Assembly (NCBI RefSeq): GCF_900176465.1
Contig: NZ_FWXR01000020.1
Coordinates: forward strand, 1-64,000
Direction of reading: 5' to 3'
DNA length: 64,000 bases
Source of the DNA: Fulvimarina manganoxydans
GTDB taxonomy: Bacteria; Pseudomonadota; Alphaproteobacteria; Rhizobiales; Rhizobiaceae
A program made the translations under genes and the position numbers. Under the pieces are notes generated by a model. It made no database searches. It was not told the DNA's origin and worked only from the letters and a program-made list of their open reading frames with translations. Shown here piece by piece: positions 53,781 through 62,895 of this stretch. Each line of letters begins with the position of its first letter. The first letter of the stretch is position 1.

Positions 53781-55031
53781 ATGAGCGGCTTCAAGTCCGA
53801 TTTCCTCGCCACGCTCCACGCGCGCGGCTTCATCCACCAGATCTCCGACGAAACGGGGCTGGACGATCTGTTCCGGACCGAGACGGTGACGGGCTATATC
53901 GGCTTCGATCCGACGGCCAAGAGCCTGCATGTGGGCTCGCTCATGCAGATCATGATGCTCTACTGGATGCAGCAGACCGGCCATCGACCGATCGCTCTGA
54001 TGGGCGGCGGCACCGGCATGGTCGGCGATCCGTCCTTCAAGGACGAAGCGCGCAAGCTCCAGACCAATGAAATGATCGAGGCCAATCTGGCCGGCATCCG
54101 GCGCGGCTTCGAAAATTATCTGACGCTTGGCGACGGGCCGACCGACGCCATGATGGTGAACAATGCCGACTGGCTGCTCGGCATCAACTATGTGTCATTT
54201 CTGCGCGATGTCGGCCGGCATTTCTCGGTCAATCGCATGCTGTCCTTCGATTCGGTGAAGCTGCGGCTCGATCGGGAGCAGTCGCTCTCCTTCCTCGAAT
54301 TCAACTACATGATCCTTCAGGCCTACGACTTCGTGGAATTGAACAAGCGTTACGGCTGCCGGCTGCAGATGGGCGGATCGGACCAGTGGGGCAATATCGT
54401 CAACGGCATCGATCTCGGCCACCGCATGGGCTCCCCCCAGCTCTACGCCCTCACCTCTCCGCTCCTGACCACGGCTTCGGGTGCCAAGATGGGCAAGACG
54501 GCCGATGGCGCCGTCTGGTTGAACCCGGATATGAAGAGCCCCTATGACTTCTGGCAGTTCTGGCGGAACACCGAGGATGCCGATGTGGAGCGCTTCCTGA
54601 AGCTCTACACCGTTCTGCCCCTGGACGAGATCGCGCGCCTCGCCAATCTCGGCGGCGCCGAGATCAACGAGGCCAAGAAGGTGCTCGCGACGGAGGTCAC
54701 GGCGATGCTCCATGGCCGCCAAGCGGCTGACGAGGCGGTGGAGACGGCGCGCAAGACCTTCGAGGAAGGCGCGCTCGCCGAGACGCTGCCGACCATCGAG
54801 GTGCCGCAGTCGGAACTCGCCGGCGGCATGGGTCTTCTCGCCCTTCTCGTTGCGGCTGAGCTCGCCGGCTCCAATGGCGAGGCCCGCCGGCATGTGAAGG
54901 GCAATGCGGTTCGCGTGAACGACGAGCCGGTCACGGACGAGCGGATGACGGTGTCTGATGCTCAGCTGGCCGAGGGCGTCGTCAAGCTTTCGGTGGGGCG
55001 CAAGAAGCACGTGCTCGTCCGGCCCGTCTGA
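53781..55031 (+). CDS. tyrS: Tyrosyl-tRNA synthetase
   Basis: The 416-residue class I synthetase has [19 protein letters not shown], where HVGS stands for the HIGH motif near residue 52. [20 protein letters not shown] contacts tyrosine. The KMSKS-equivalent [15 protein letters not shown] is near residue 237. A C-terminal S4-type domain ([20 protein letters not shown]) follows. I used the ATG at 53781; a TTG at 53754 is unlikely. Confidence 0.96.
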   Translation: MSGFKSDFLATLHARGFIHQISDETGLDDLFRTETVTGYIGFDPTAKSLHVGSLMQIMMLYWMQQTGHRPIALMGGGTGMVGDPSFKDEARKLQTNEMIEANLAGIRRGFENYLTLGDGPTDAMMVNNADWLLGINYVSFLRDVGRHFSVNRMLSFDSVKLRLDREQSLSFLEFNYMILQAYDFVELNKRYGCRLQMGGSDQWGNIVNGIDLGHRMGSPQLYALTSPLLTTASGAKMGKTADGAVWLNPDMKSPYDFWQFWRNTEDADVERFLKLYTVLPLDEIARLANLGGAEINEAKKVLATEVTAMLHGRQAADEAVETARKTFEEGALAETLPTIEVPQSELAGGMGLLALLVAAELAGSNGEARRHVKGNAVRVNDEPVTDERMTVSDAQLAEGVVKLSVGRKKHVLVRPV

Positions 55032-55164
55032 GCGGGCAAGACAGGCAAATTGAGACAGGCCCGCGCGGGACGATGATTCTCCGGCGTCGGTCGCTTGCCG
55101 GATACGGAGCGGGGGCCAATTGTCTCGTGAATACCGCTCCAACGACCAGAATGAGGATTGTCCC

Positions 55165-55638
55165 ATGGCGCTTGCCGAAGGCTCCGCCCTTCCCGACTTC
55201 TCCTTGCCCGATCAGACCGGTGCGACGGTCACCCTCGCCGATCTCAAAGGGAAACCCTTCGTTCTCTATTTCTACCCGAAGGACGACACCTCCGGCTGCA
55301 CCAGCGAAGCGATCGCCTTCTCCGGCCTCACGAGCGATTTTGACGCCCTCGGCGTGCCGGTAATCGGTATGTCACCCGACCCGGTGAAGAAGCACGTGAA
55401 GTTCATCGAGAAGCACGATCTCAAGGTGCGCCTCCTCTCCGACGAAGAGAAGATCTTTCTCGAGGCCTGCGGGGTCTGGGTCGAGAAGTCGATGTATGGC
55501 AAGAAATATATGGGTGTCGAACGCACGACTGTGCTTGTCAGTGCCGATGGCACGGTCGCGAAACTGTGGTCCAAGGTGAAGGTCCCTGGCCACGCCGAGG
55601 CCGTCCTCGAAGCAGCGAAAGCCCATTCGTCGTCCTGA
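55165..55638 (+). CDS. bcp: Peroxiredoxin, Bcp/PrxQ family
   Basis: The 157-residue thiol peroxidase has PDFSLPDQTGATVTLADLKG and the peroxidatic Cys in YPKDDTSGCTSEAIAFS near residue 47. The resolving Cys found five residues later in many Bcp proteins is Ile here, so it works either as a 1-Cys enzyme or with the Cys of LEACGVWVEK. Its stop overlaps the next start (TGATG). Confidence 0.94.
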   Translation: MALAEGSALPDFSLPDQTGATVTLADLKGKPFVLYFYPKDDTSGCTSEAIAFSGLTSDFDALGVPVIGMSPDPVKKHVKFIEKHDLKVRLLSDEEKIFLEACGVWVEKSMYGKKYMGVERTTVLVSADGTVAKLWSKVKVPGHAEAVLEAAKAHSSS

Positions 55639-56480
55639 TGGCCCCGGCGGATCCAAAACTCTTCGTGACCTTGCGCCAGGCTGCCGTCTCGGCCCTGGCC
55701 GAGGCGGATCTCGACCAGAAGGTCGCAAAGACCCAAGCGGCCACGGAGCTTTGGTTCGCCCGTCGCCTCGGCCTTCATGCACCAACCGACCCAAAGGTGC
55801 CGTCGCGTCCGGGGCGGCCTGACAAGCCAGACCTCGTCCCGCCAAAAACCGTCAAGCGCCGGTCCGTCCATACGGATGCCGGTCGGATCGCGTTGATCCA
55901 CGCGCTTTGTCATATCGAACTCAACGCGGTCGATCTCGCCCTCGACATCGTCGCGCGCTTTGCCGATCAGCGTGTTCCCCGCTCCTTCTTCGATGGCTGG
56001 ATGACCGTCGCCTTTGAGGAGGCCAAGCATTTCTCGCTTCTCTCGGAGCGTCTGAAGAGCTTCGGCTCCTTCTATGGCGCATTGCCCGCCCATGACGGTC
56101 TCTGGCAGGCCGCCGGGGCAACCAGCCACGATCTTTCGGCGCGTCTCGCCGTCGTTCCCCTCATCCTCGAAGCACGCGGTCTCGACGTAACGCCGTCCCT
56201 GATCGAAAAGCTCAACGAGGTGGGCGATGAAGAGACGGCGGCGATCCTCAAAATCATCTATGAGGACGAGAAGGGTCATGTCGCTGTCGGCGCCAAATGG
56301 TTTCGCTTCCTGTGTGCGCGGGAGCGCATCAATCCCGCCGCGCGCTTCCAGGCGCTGGTCCGCAGCTTGTTTCACGGAGAAGTCAAACCACCCTTCAACG
56401 ATCTCGCCAGGGCCGAAGCGGGTTTGACACCGAGTTTCTACCGCACATTGTCTCCGCTCTCCAATTCCAGCTTCGGCTAG
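55638..56480 (+). CDS. Ferritin-like DUF455 protein
   Basis: The 280-residue protein has a carboxylate/His-rich helical bundle: IALIHALCHIELNAVDLALD, MTVAFEEAKHFSLLSERL, VVPLILEARGLDVTP and IIYEDEKGHVAVGAKWF. The repeated E...ExxH pattern suggests a di-iron centre. A role in RNA modification or peroxide metabolism has been suggested for relatives, but the function here is unknown. It is translationally coupled to bcp. Confidence 0.9.
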   Translation: MAPADPKLFVTLRQAAVSALAEADLDQKVAKTQAATELWFARRLGLHAPTDPKVPSRPGRPDKPDLVPPKTVKRRSVHTDAGRIALIHALCHIELNAVDLALDIVARFADQRVPRSFFDGWMTVAFEEAKHFSLLSERLKSFGSFYGALPAHDGLWQAAGATSHDLSARLAVVPLILEARGLDVTPSLIEKLNEVGDEETAAILKIIYEDEKGHVAVGAKWFRFLCARERINPAARFQALVRSLFHGEVKPPFNDLARAEAGLTPSFYRTLSPLSNSSFG

Positions 56481-56688
56481 AACTTGCGTTGCGAATTTCG
56501 GTGATCGCTTCTCAGGTCCTGAAAGGTTTGGTTAACCTTAACCCTGTCTATTGGCGAAGCGTGGCCCTCGGTTGAATCCGATGCGCTCACGCCGAAGGCC
56601 AATCTCGTAAAGCCGAACATCTGCCGATGGTTCGCCGGAGACGCTCGCCTTCAAACACCATAAGGCGGAGACGGACGGATCGGGCGCG

Positions 56689-58002
56689 ATGATGGCTGAA
56701 GGCGGACAAGCGAAGATCTTCGGCCGCAGGCGGAATCCGGTCATGGTCGTCCTCGCTCATGGCGACACCGTTCGACATGTGACGCTGACCCACGGACTTG
56801 CCCTCAAATGCGCAGCGGGCCTTGCCGTGATGGCCGGACTCGGCGCTGCCATTCTCACCTTCGCGATACCGAACGAGACCGGCGCGCCCGCTTTGCCATC
56901 CGACCATATGGTGCGACAAAGTTACGAGAATCGGATCGCGGCCTTGCGCTCCCAACTCGACGAAGCGACCAGCCGCCAGATCGTCGCTCAAAAGATGGTC
57001 GAATCGAAAGTCGACATCCTGCTTAATCAGCAGAAGATGATTGCCGAACGCTATTTGCGCCTGGAGCCGCTGATCGAGCGAGCCCGCGAGACCGGGGTTC
57101 TTGGCGACGCGGAACCGGCGAGCATTCCCCTTCCCCAGCCAAAACCGGAAACCGCAGAGATGGACCCATTCGACGGGCTTGCCGCTGCGATCGGTGAAGA
57201 GCCGGAGGCGGCGCCCTCCGTAAATCCTGCGGCGACACCGGCCAAGGATGCGAAGAACGCGACGAAGCTCCTCGATCCCTTCGCGACAGCCTCGATCCGC
57301 AATTCCGATCTCGCACTTTCCGCTGAAACCCTGCATCAGGTCGGCAAGGCGATTGACCATGCCGAGTTGCAGATGATCGCCGACCTGCGCATCCTGACGA
57401 ACGAAGCGATCGATAAGACGATTGAGATCGCTTCGCTCTTGGCGGATGTGGGATTGGAGGTGGAGCCGGGCGGCGATCTTGCTCTTGGTGGCCCCTTCGA
57501 GCCGGTTCCCGAGGATTTCGACGAACAGCTTGAAGATCTGGAAGACGCGTTGAAGCGGCTCGAAGATGTCCGAGCGCTCAGCGCAAGCCTGCCCTTCGAC
57601 GCGCCGATGTCGTCGCGACTCATCTCGTCAACCTTCGGCGTTCGGTCCGACCCGTTTCTGCGTCGGCGCGCTCTACATTCTGGGATTGACTACGCGGCGA
57701 GCCGCGGCACGCCGATTCATGCGACGGCGCCCGGTAAAGTAGTGTCAGCCGGATCGTCGGGCGGCTATGGCATGATGGTCGAGATTGACCATGGAAACGG
57801 AATTCATACGCGCTACGGTCACATGTCGCGCATCACCGTCTCCGTCGGACAGACGATCGAGAAGGGCGAGCAGATCGGCGCTGTCGGATCGACCGGGCGA
57901 AGCACCGGGCCGCACCTGCACTACGAGGTTCGACGCGACGACCAGGCGATCGACCCCATGCGCTTCATTCGCACGGGGCGCCGCCTGAAAGACCTTGTCT
58001 AA
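56689..58002 (+). CDS. M23-family peptidoglycan endopeptidase
   Basis: The 437-residue membrane-anchored protein has an N-terminal helix (LKCAAGLAVMAGLGAAILTF). A coiled-coil-rich middle follows (residues 80-130 and 250-300), then a LytM/M23 domain near residues 318-430. The zinc ligands are in LHSGIDYAASRGTPI (His, Asp) and STGPHLHYEVRRD (His). GYGMMVEIDHGNGIHTRYGH is typical. It either cleaves stem peptides or activates amidases. The ATG at 56689 is followed by another at 56692. The tyrS-bcp-DUF455-M23 order is standard in Rhizobiales. Confidence 0.93.
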   Translation: MMAEGGQAKIFGRRRNPVMVVLAHGDTVRHVTLTHGLALKCAAGLAVMAGLGAAILTFAIPNETGAPALPSDHMVRQSYENRIAALRSQLDEATSRQIVAQKMVESKVDILLNQQKMIAERYLRLEPLIERARETGVLGDAEPASIPLPQPKPETAEMDPFDGLAAAIGEEPEAAPSVNPAATPAKDAKNATKLLDPFATASIRNSDLALSAETLHQVGKAIDHAELQMIADLRILTNEAIDKTIEIASLLADVGLEVEPGGDLALGGPFEPVPEDFDEQLEDLEDALKRLEDVRALSASLPFDAPMSSRLISSTFGVRSDPFLRRRALHSGIDYAASRGTPIHATAPGKVVSAGSSGGYGMMVEIDHGNGIHTRYGHMSRITVSVGQTIEKGEQIGAVGSTGRSTGPHLHYEVRRDDQAIDPMRFIRTGRRLKDLV

Positions 58003-58064
58003 GCACGCGCAAGGACCAAAGAGAGCCACTCGACAAGCGGGCTCGGTTGCCTCCCGTCAGCCGC

Positions 58065-58844
58065 TTATGCGCTCTCGGAGGCGTCCAGGAAATCCAGCAC
58101 AGCTGCTTTGAATGTCTTGTCGCCGACGGCGAGCATATGATCTCGGCCCTTGATCTCGAAGGCTTGGCCGTTCGGCAGAAGCGCCGCCAGACGCTCGGCC
58201 GAGCCCGCAATGTCGTCCTTCGTGCCCACTCCGACTAGCGTCGGTTGTTCGATTCGCCGGACATCGTCTTCGCTCAATTCCCGGCGGGAATGGGCGATGC
58301 AGGCCGCCAAAGCCAACCGGTCGCTCTTCGTCTTGTCGGCAAAGGCGCGGAACATGCGCCCTCGCTCGTCGGCGACATCGTCGAGGCTTGGTGCTCGAAG
58401 AGCCTTCGCGATTGGGTCCCAATCGCCGACGCCGGCGACAAGGCCGTAGCCCAGGCCGCCAAGGACGAGCTTTTCAACTCGCTCGGGAGCCATCAGCGCG
58501 GCGAAGGCGCTGACGCGCGCACCCATCGAATAGCCGAAGAAGGTTGCGGACTTCACCTCGGCCGCATCAAGAAGCGCGAGCGCGTCGCCCACCATCCTGT
58601 CCGGCGTATAAGCCGCTTCGTCCGTCGGCTTGTCGCTCGCGCCGTGGCCACGATGATCGAAGGCAAGGCACCGAAACCCGGCGCGAACCAGAACATGGAC
58701 CCAGCCCGGATCGATCCAGTTGACGCGCATCGAGGACGCAAAACCATGGACGAGCAGCACGACCGGTGCGTCGGGCTCGCCCTGGTCGAGATAGGCGATC
58801 TCGACACCGTCATGCTCGAAGCGTCCCGTCGTCCCAACCATCAC
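58065..58844 (-). CDS. Alpha/beta hydrolase
   Basis: The 259-residue protein has LLVHGFASSMRVNW (oxyanion), FDHRGHGASDKP, the nucleophile elbow FFGYSMGARVSAF near residue 103, VGTKDDIAGSAE (Asp) and IKGRDHMLAVG (His). The catalytic triad is complete. Substrate unknown; likely an esterase. It is convergent with the M23 gene. Confidence 0.9.
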   Translation of the reverse strand: MMVGTTGRFEHDGVEIAYLDQGEPDAPVVLLVHGFASSMRVNWIDPGWVHVLVRAGFRCLAFDHRGHGASDKPTDEAAYTPDRMVGDALALLDAAEVKSATFFGYSMGARVSAFAALMAPERVEKLVLGGLGYGLVAGVGDWDPIAKALRAPSLDDVADERGRMFRAFADKTKSDRLALAACIAHSRRELSEDDVRRIEQPTLVGVGTKDDIAGSAERLAALLPNGQAFEIKGRDHMLAVGDKTFKAAVLDFLDASESA

Positions 58845-58928
58845 CGGATCCTTTCCGTCGCCGTGCTCGAATTTCGCTCGAGAACGTCCTGTGCAGCTTC
58901 GGTCAGTTGGTCGGATTCGGCCGGGACG

Positions 58929-59087
58929 TCAATATTTGGCAATGACCCACACGGCGTGGATGATACCCGGGATGTAGCCGAGAATGGTCAGGACGATGTT
59001 GATCCAGAAATGTTTTCCGAGGCCGACCTGCATGAAGACGCCGAGCGGCGGAAGAAGAATGGCGATGATGATGCGCACGATGTCCAT
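58929..59087 (-). CDS. YqaE/Pmp3-family small membrane protein
   Basis: The 52-residue protein from the ATG at 59087, preceded by AGGAGAC, has two hydrophobic segments. It carries the family signature LLPPLGVFMQVGLGKHFWIN followed by ILGYIPGIIHAVWVI. Pmp3 proteins affect membrane potential and salt tolerance in yeast and plants; the bacterial role is unclear but often stress-linked. Confidence 0.92.
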   Translation of the reverse strand: MDIVRIIIAILLPPLGVFMQVGLGKHFWINIVLTILGYIPGIIHAVWVIAKY

Positions 59088-59333
59088 GAAGCTTGTCTCC
59101 TGAGGCTCGATAATCTTCGAATTCACGCCCAGTAACGCCCGTTCGGCGCGCCCGTTCCGTTCGAGGACCTCCGCGCCGATCGCCTTCCAGTTCGAATCTC
59201 GGCGTCTCTCCCATCATGATATTGCCTATCACGTCCGATAGACACCGTATCGATTTCAAACGTTCTCGCCCTCGGAGCATGATGGCCTCGGCAAAGGTGA
59301 GAGAAGGACAGCGTCCAGGAGGAATGATCATTC

Positions 59334-59849
59334 ATGCGTAAAATCCACGGCCTCTCGGGTGCTCTGGCGGCCGCCGCCTTCTTGGCAACCGGCCTCTCTG
59401 CCTTTGCTCAGACGAGCTACTTCGACCGATTCAACGGCAACTGGTCTGGCGGCGGAAGCGTCCGTCTCGACACGATGCCGGCGCCGGTCAATGTCTCCTG
59501 TGACGCTGCGGGCGCTCGCACCAAGGCGAACGCCTTCTCCTTGAATGCGAGATGCCGCGCCATGCTGGTTTTCTCGCGGGAGTTCGGTGCCGATCTGAGC
59601 CGTGACCCGAAAGGCGGTGCCTATACGGGAGTTTATCGCGGCGCCAAGAGCGGTCCGGCACGCCTCTCCGGTCAGCGCAAGGACTCGACCCTGGATCTGC
59701 AAGTCACGTGGGGCCGCGAGATTTACGGTGACAACAAGGCCCGCATGCTGATCCGCCACGAAGGCGGCAACACCTTCTCCATCCAGGTGATCGACCAGAT
59801 CGACGGAAAGCCGGTCATCGTATCGGATCTCAGCTTCGAGCGCTCCTGA
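59334..59849 (+). CDS. Conserved secreted protein of unknown function
   Basis: The 171-residue protein has a signal peptide (LSGALAAAAFLATGLSAFA, cleavage near residue 25). The mature part starts FDRFNGNWSGGGSVRLD, contains two Cys (near residues 56 and 74) that could form a disulfide, and ends DGKPVIVSDLSFERS. It resembles lipocalin-like beta-barrels in pattern (N-W-x-G-G-G near the start), but I cannot confirm the fold. AGGAGGAATG lies 12 bp upstream. A terminator follows at 59917. Confidence 0.75.
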   Translation: MRKIHGLSGALAAAAFLATGLSAFAQTSYFDRFNGNWSGGGSVRLDTMPAPVNVSCDAAGARTKANAFSLNARCRAMLVFSREFGADLSRDPKGGAYTGVYRGAKSGPARLSGQRKDSTLDLQVTWGREIYGDNKARMLIRHEGGNTFSIQVIDQIDGKPVIVSDLSFERS

Positions 59850-59916
59850 TCCGGCTGGTTGACGAGCCCTCAATCAGCGTTCGAAGGCGTTCGAAAGAGC
59901 TGATGCGGAATACGAA

Positions 59917-59947
59917 AACGGGAGCCGAAGACGATCGGGCTCCCGTT
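59917..59947. terminator. Terminator between the secreted protein and the IalB-family gene
   Basis: AACGGGAGCC and GGCTCCCGTT form a 10-bp stem with an 11-nt loop. It lies 68 bp past the plus-strand stop and 59 bp past the minus-strand stop of the convergent gene. On the minus strand it is followed by TTCGT. Confidence 0.75.
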
Positions 59948-60005
59948 AAACATAACTATATATGGTCTCGGCGGGACGTCGCTGCGCCAAAGCCTCGTTC
60001 AGACT

Positions 60006-60641
60006 TTAGCCACCGTTGCTTTTTGCGGCTTCCTGCGCTTCCTCGAAGCGTTTCCGGCGCTCTTCGGCCTGACGCTGGAGAGCGTCGTTCAGCTCTTGCT
60101 GACGCTGCGCGATTTCCGGTGCCGCCTTCGGCTCGCCATCATAGGCATCCGTGAAGCCCGTCAGCGTCACCGGGACCGGGTTCGGCTGACGCTGGAAGTT
60201 GATCGAGGTGACCATCATTTGCTTGCCGCGCTTCATGGAATTGACCACGGCGTCGGTCAGCTGTGCCTCGGCGATGCAGCGATCCTGGAAACACACCGAA
60301 TAGTTCAGCGTCGTCGGCGCGTTCTCATCGACCTTCAGCTGCACGCCAGCCGGAATGACGCGGCCCGTTGGCACGACGGCCTGGACGACCTTCTGATTGA
60401 CCTTGCCCTTCACCTCGATGAGGTTGACGGCCGTGATCAGCTGCCGCGTATCGGCGACGAGCGTATATTGCGTGTTGCAGATTTCGTTCTCGCCCTGCTG
60501 GGAGCAGACCTTGAACCATTCAGCCGGCGCGACCTGAGGCGCATCTGCCTGCTGCTGGGCCGAAGCTGCGCCGGCGAGGGTGACGGCACCGAGGAGCCCG
60601 GCGGCCATCGTCTTGAGGGAAATGGTCGACTGGCGGAGCAT
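60006..60641 (-). CDS. Invasion-associated locus B (IalB) family protein
   Basis: The ATG at 60641 gives a 211-residue exported protein: signal peptide (LKTMAAGLLGAVTLAGAASA), then the IalB domain. That domain has WFKVCSQQGENEICNTQYTL, VKGKVNQKVVQAVVPTGRVI and a CFQDRCIAEAQL segment, with paired Cys. A charged, probably coiled-coil tail follows (residues 175-211, QRQQELNDALQRQAEERRKR). IalB of Bartonella aids erythrocyte entry, but homologues occur in many free-living Rhizobiales. A longer frame to 60836 is not supported. Confidence 0.9.
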   Translation of the reverse strand: MLRQSTISLKTMAAGLLGAVTLAGAASAQQQADAPQVAPAEWFKVCSQQGENEICNTQYTLVADTRQLITAVNLIEVKGKVNQKVVQAVVPTGRVIPAGVQLKVDENAPTTLNYSVCFQDRCIAEAQLTDAVVNSMKRGKQMMVTSINFQRQPNPVPVTLTGFTDAYDGEPKAAPEIAQRQQELNDALQRQAEERRKRFEEAQEAAKSNGG

Positions 60642-60929
60642 CAGTTTGGCCTCTGTTCCTTTGGGGCAATGCATCTGACGAATGAATGTCGGAGGTTCAT
60701 TAACGGGGCGCGACGTCGGACGCAAATAAGGCCAATTGAAGGCTGGCGAAAGGGCCGATCGCGCCTGCCCGTCTCTTCGCCCGCCCCGCCTCACTCCTTC
60801 TTTGAAAAGGCCTGCGCGGCCTTGCTTTGTCGCCATCGGCGCCTTTGCAAAAAACCGGTTCCCTGTTTTTCGGCGAATGCTTTAGAACCGGCCGCACAGA
60901 ATACCACCACGTCTCGGAGCGGATCTTTC

Positions 60930-62771
60930 ATGCGGACGACCCCCATCTACCGGCTTGCCGGCGTGATCGCTCTCCTCGGCGCGGCGTTCGCATCGCCTTT
61001 CGCCGAAGCCGCGCCGTCTCATGGGATCGCCATGCAGGGCGAGCCGGCCCTGCCCGCCGATTTCGACCATCTCGGCTTCGTCAATCCGGATGCGCCGCAA
61101 GGCGGCACCATGCGGTATGGCGTCTATGGGACCTTCGACAATCTCAATCCGGTCATCGTGCGCGGCGCGCTGACGACCGCACGCGGCATCTGGTTCGACA
61201 AGGAATTCGGCAATCTCGTCTTCGAGCCATTGATGCAGCGCTCGCCCGAAGAACCCTTCACCATGTACGGTCTTCTGGCCGAGACGGTGAAGACCGACGA
61301 GGAGCGGACCTTTGTCGAATTTCAGCTCAATCCCAAGGCGACCTTCTCCGACGGCAAACCGGTCCGTCCCGAGGACGTCCTTTTCACGGTCGAGATGCTG
61401 CGCGAGCATGGCCGCCCTTTCTATGCCAACTGGCTGCGCCCGGCGGTGAAGATCGAGAAGGTCGGTGAGCACGGCGTCCGATTCACCTTCGACGAGACCG
61501 CAACACGGGAAACGCCGCTTCTGATCGCCGGCCTTCCCGTCCTCCCCGAGCATGCCTTCGACCGGGAGACCTTCGAGCGCACGACGCTGGAGCCCGTCAT
61601 CGGCTCGGGGCCTTATCTGATCGCCGACGTCAAGCCGGGCCAGCAGATCACCTATCGCAAGAACCCGGACTATTGGGGCCGCGACCTGCCGATCAAGCAG
61701 GGCATCGACAACTACGATGCGATCGTCATCGATTATTATCGCGATGCGAATGCCCAGTTCGAGGCCTTCAAGAAGGGGAACAGCTACATCTATAACGAAG
61801 GCGGTCCGACGGTCACAGGCGATCCATCTCACTGGGAGACGGCCTATGATTTTCCGGCCGCCAAGGACGGACGCGTCGTCAAGGAGACTTTCGAGGCCGG
61901 AACGCCGGCCCTGACGATGGGCTTCGTCTTCAACACGCGCCGACCGATCTTCGCCGACCGCGAGGTCCGCAAGGCGCTTTCGATGCTCTTCGACTTCGAA
62001 TGGGCCAATCGGAACCTGTATTACGACGCCTATGGGCGCACCGGCTCCTTCTTCCAGGATTCAGAGCTCTCGGCTCTCGGCGTTCCCGCAAGCGACGCGG
62101 AGAAGGTGCTTCTTGCGCCGTTTTCCGATGCGGTCGACCCGGAGGTGATGAACGGCACCTACAAGCCAACGGTGAGCGACGGCTCTGGCGCGGATCGCCG
62201 GGTGATGCGCTCTGCGCTCGGCCTCTTCAAACAGGCGGGCTACAGTCTTCAAGGGGGCCAAATGGTCGGTCCGGACGGCACGCCCTTGAGCTTCGAGATT
62301 CTCGCTCAAACCCCCATGCAGGAGCGCCTCGCCCTCTCCTATAAGCGCACGCTTGGCCGCCTTGGCATATCGGTTACGGTCCGCCAAGTGGATGATTCTC
62401 AATATCAGGCCCGCAAAAACACCTTCGACTACGACATGATCGTCGGCGCTTATACGAGCTCGTTGTCGCCGGGCGCCGAACAGGTCTATCGCTGGGGCTC
62501 GATCTCTAAAGACCTCCAAGGGACCTTCAACTATGCGGGCGTTGCCGATCCGGCCGTCGATGCGATGATCGACGCGATGGTCAATGCGCGAAGCCGCGAG
62601 GACTTCGTCACCGCCGTCAGGGCTTATGACCGCGTCCTGATTTCGGGCCATTACATGGTACCGCTCTTTTATCTGCCGAAACAGCGGCTCGCCCGATGGA
62701 ATTTCGTCAAACATCCGGAAGCAACGCCGCTCTACGGCTATCAGTTGCCGAGCTTCTGGCTGGAGCGCTGA
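60930..62771 (+). CDS. Extracellular solute-binding protein family 5 (YejA-like)
   Basis: The 613-residue periplasmic protein has a signal peptide (VIALLGAAFASPFAEA). It then shows HGIAMQGEPALPADFDHLGF, NPDAPQGGTMRYGVYGTFDN, ATFSDGKPVRPEDVLFTVEM, GSGPYLIADVKPGQQITYRK and a C-terminal GHYMVPLFYLPKQRLARWN. These are strongly typical of YejA, the binding protein of the microcin C/peptide transporter YejABEF. The downstream gene is a cation exchanger, so no yejB, yejE or yejF lies next to it in this window. The ATG at 60930 follows GGAGCGG. Frames upstream of it are artefacts. Confidence 0.9.
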   Translation: MRTTPIYRLAGVIALLGAAFASPFAEAAPSHGIAMQGEPALPADFDHLGFVNPDAPQGGTMRYGVYGTFDNLNPVIVRGALTTARGIWFDKEFGNLVFEPLMQRSPEEPFTMYGLLAETVKTDEERTFVEFQLNPKATFSDGKPVRPEDVLFTVEMLREHGRPFYANWLRPAVKIEKVGEHGVRFTFDETATRETPLLIAGLPVLPEHAFDRETFERTTLEPVIGSGPYLIADVKPGQQITYRKNPDYWGRDLPIKQGIDNYDAIVIDYYRDANAQFEAFKKGNSYIYNEGGPTVTGDPSHWETAYDFPAAKDGRVVKETFEAGTPALTMGFVFNTRRPIFADREVRKALSMLFDFEWANRNLYYDAYGRTGSFFQDSELSALGVPASDAEKVLLAPFSDAVDPEVMNGTYKPTVSDGSGADRRVMRSALGLFKQAGYSLQGGQMVGPDGTPLSFEILAQTPMQERLALSYKRTLGRLGISVTVRQVDDSQYQARKNTFDYDMIVGAYTSSLSPGAEQVYRWGSISKDLQGTFNYAGVADPAVDAMIDAMVNARSREDFVTAVRAYDRVLISGHYMVPLFYLPKQRLARWNFVKHPEATPLYGYQLPSFWLER

Positions 62772-62895
62772 TCAGGTAGCTGACCTTTAGCGCTACCCGA
62801 TTGCGGCCCTGCGAAAACACGCAAAAGCCTGGACCGGGCCGCTATGCCGCAGAGGACAACGCCCTAGCTCCCCGCCTCGACGCCATCGAAGCGGG

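Noticed and set aside
60096-60929. Upstream extension of the YejA-like frame
   Set aside because: Overlaps the IalB-family gene on the other strand. The signal peptide and ribosome-binding site place the true start at 60930.
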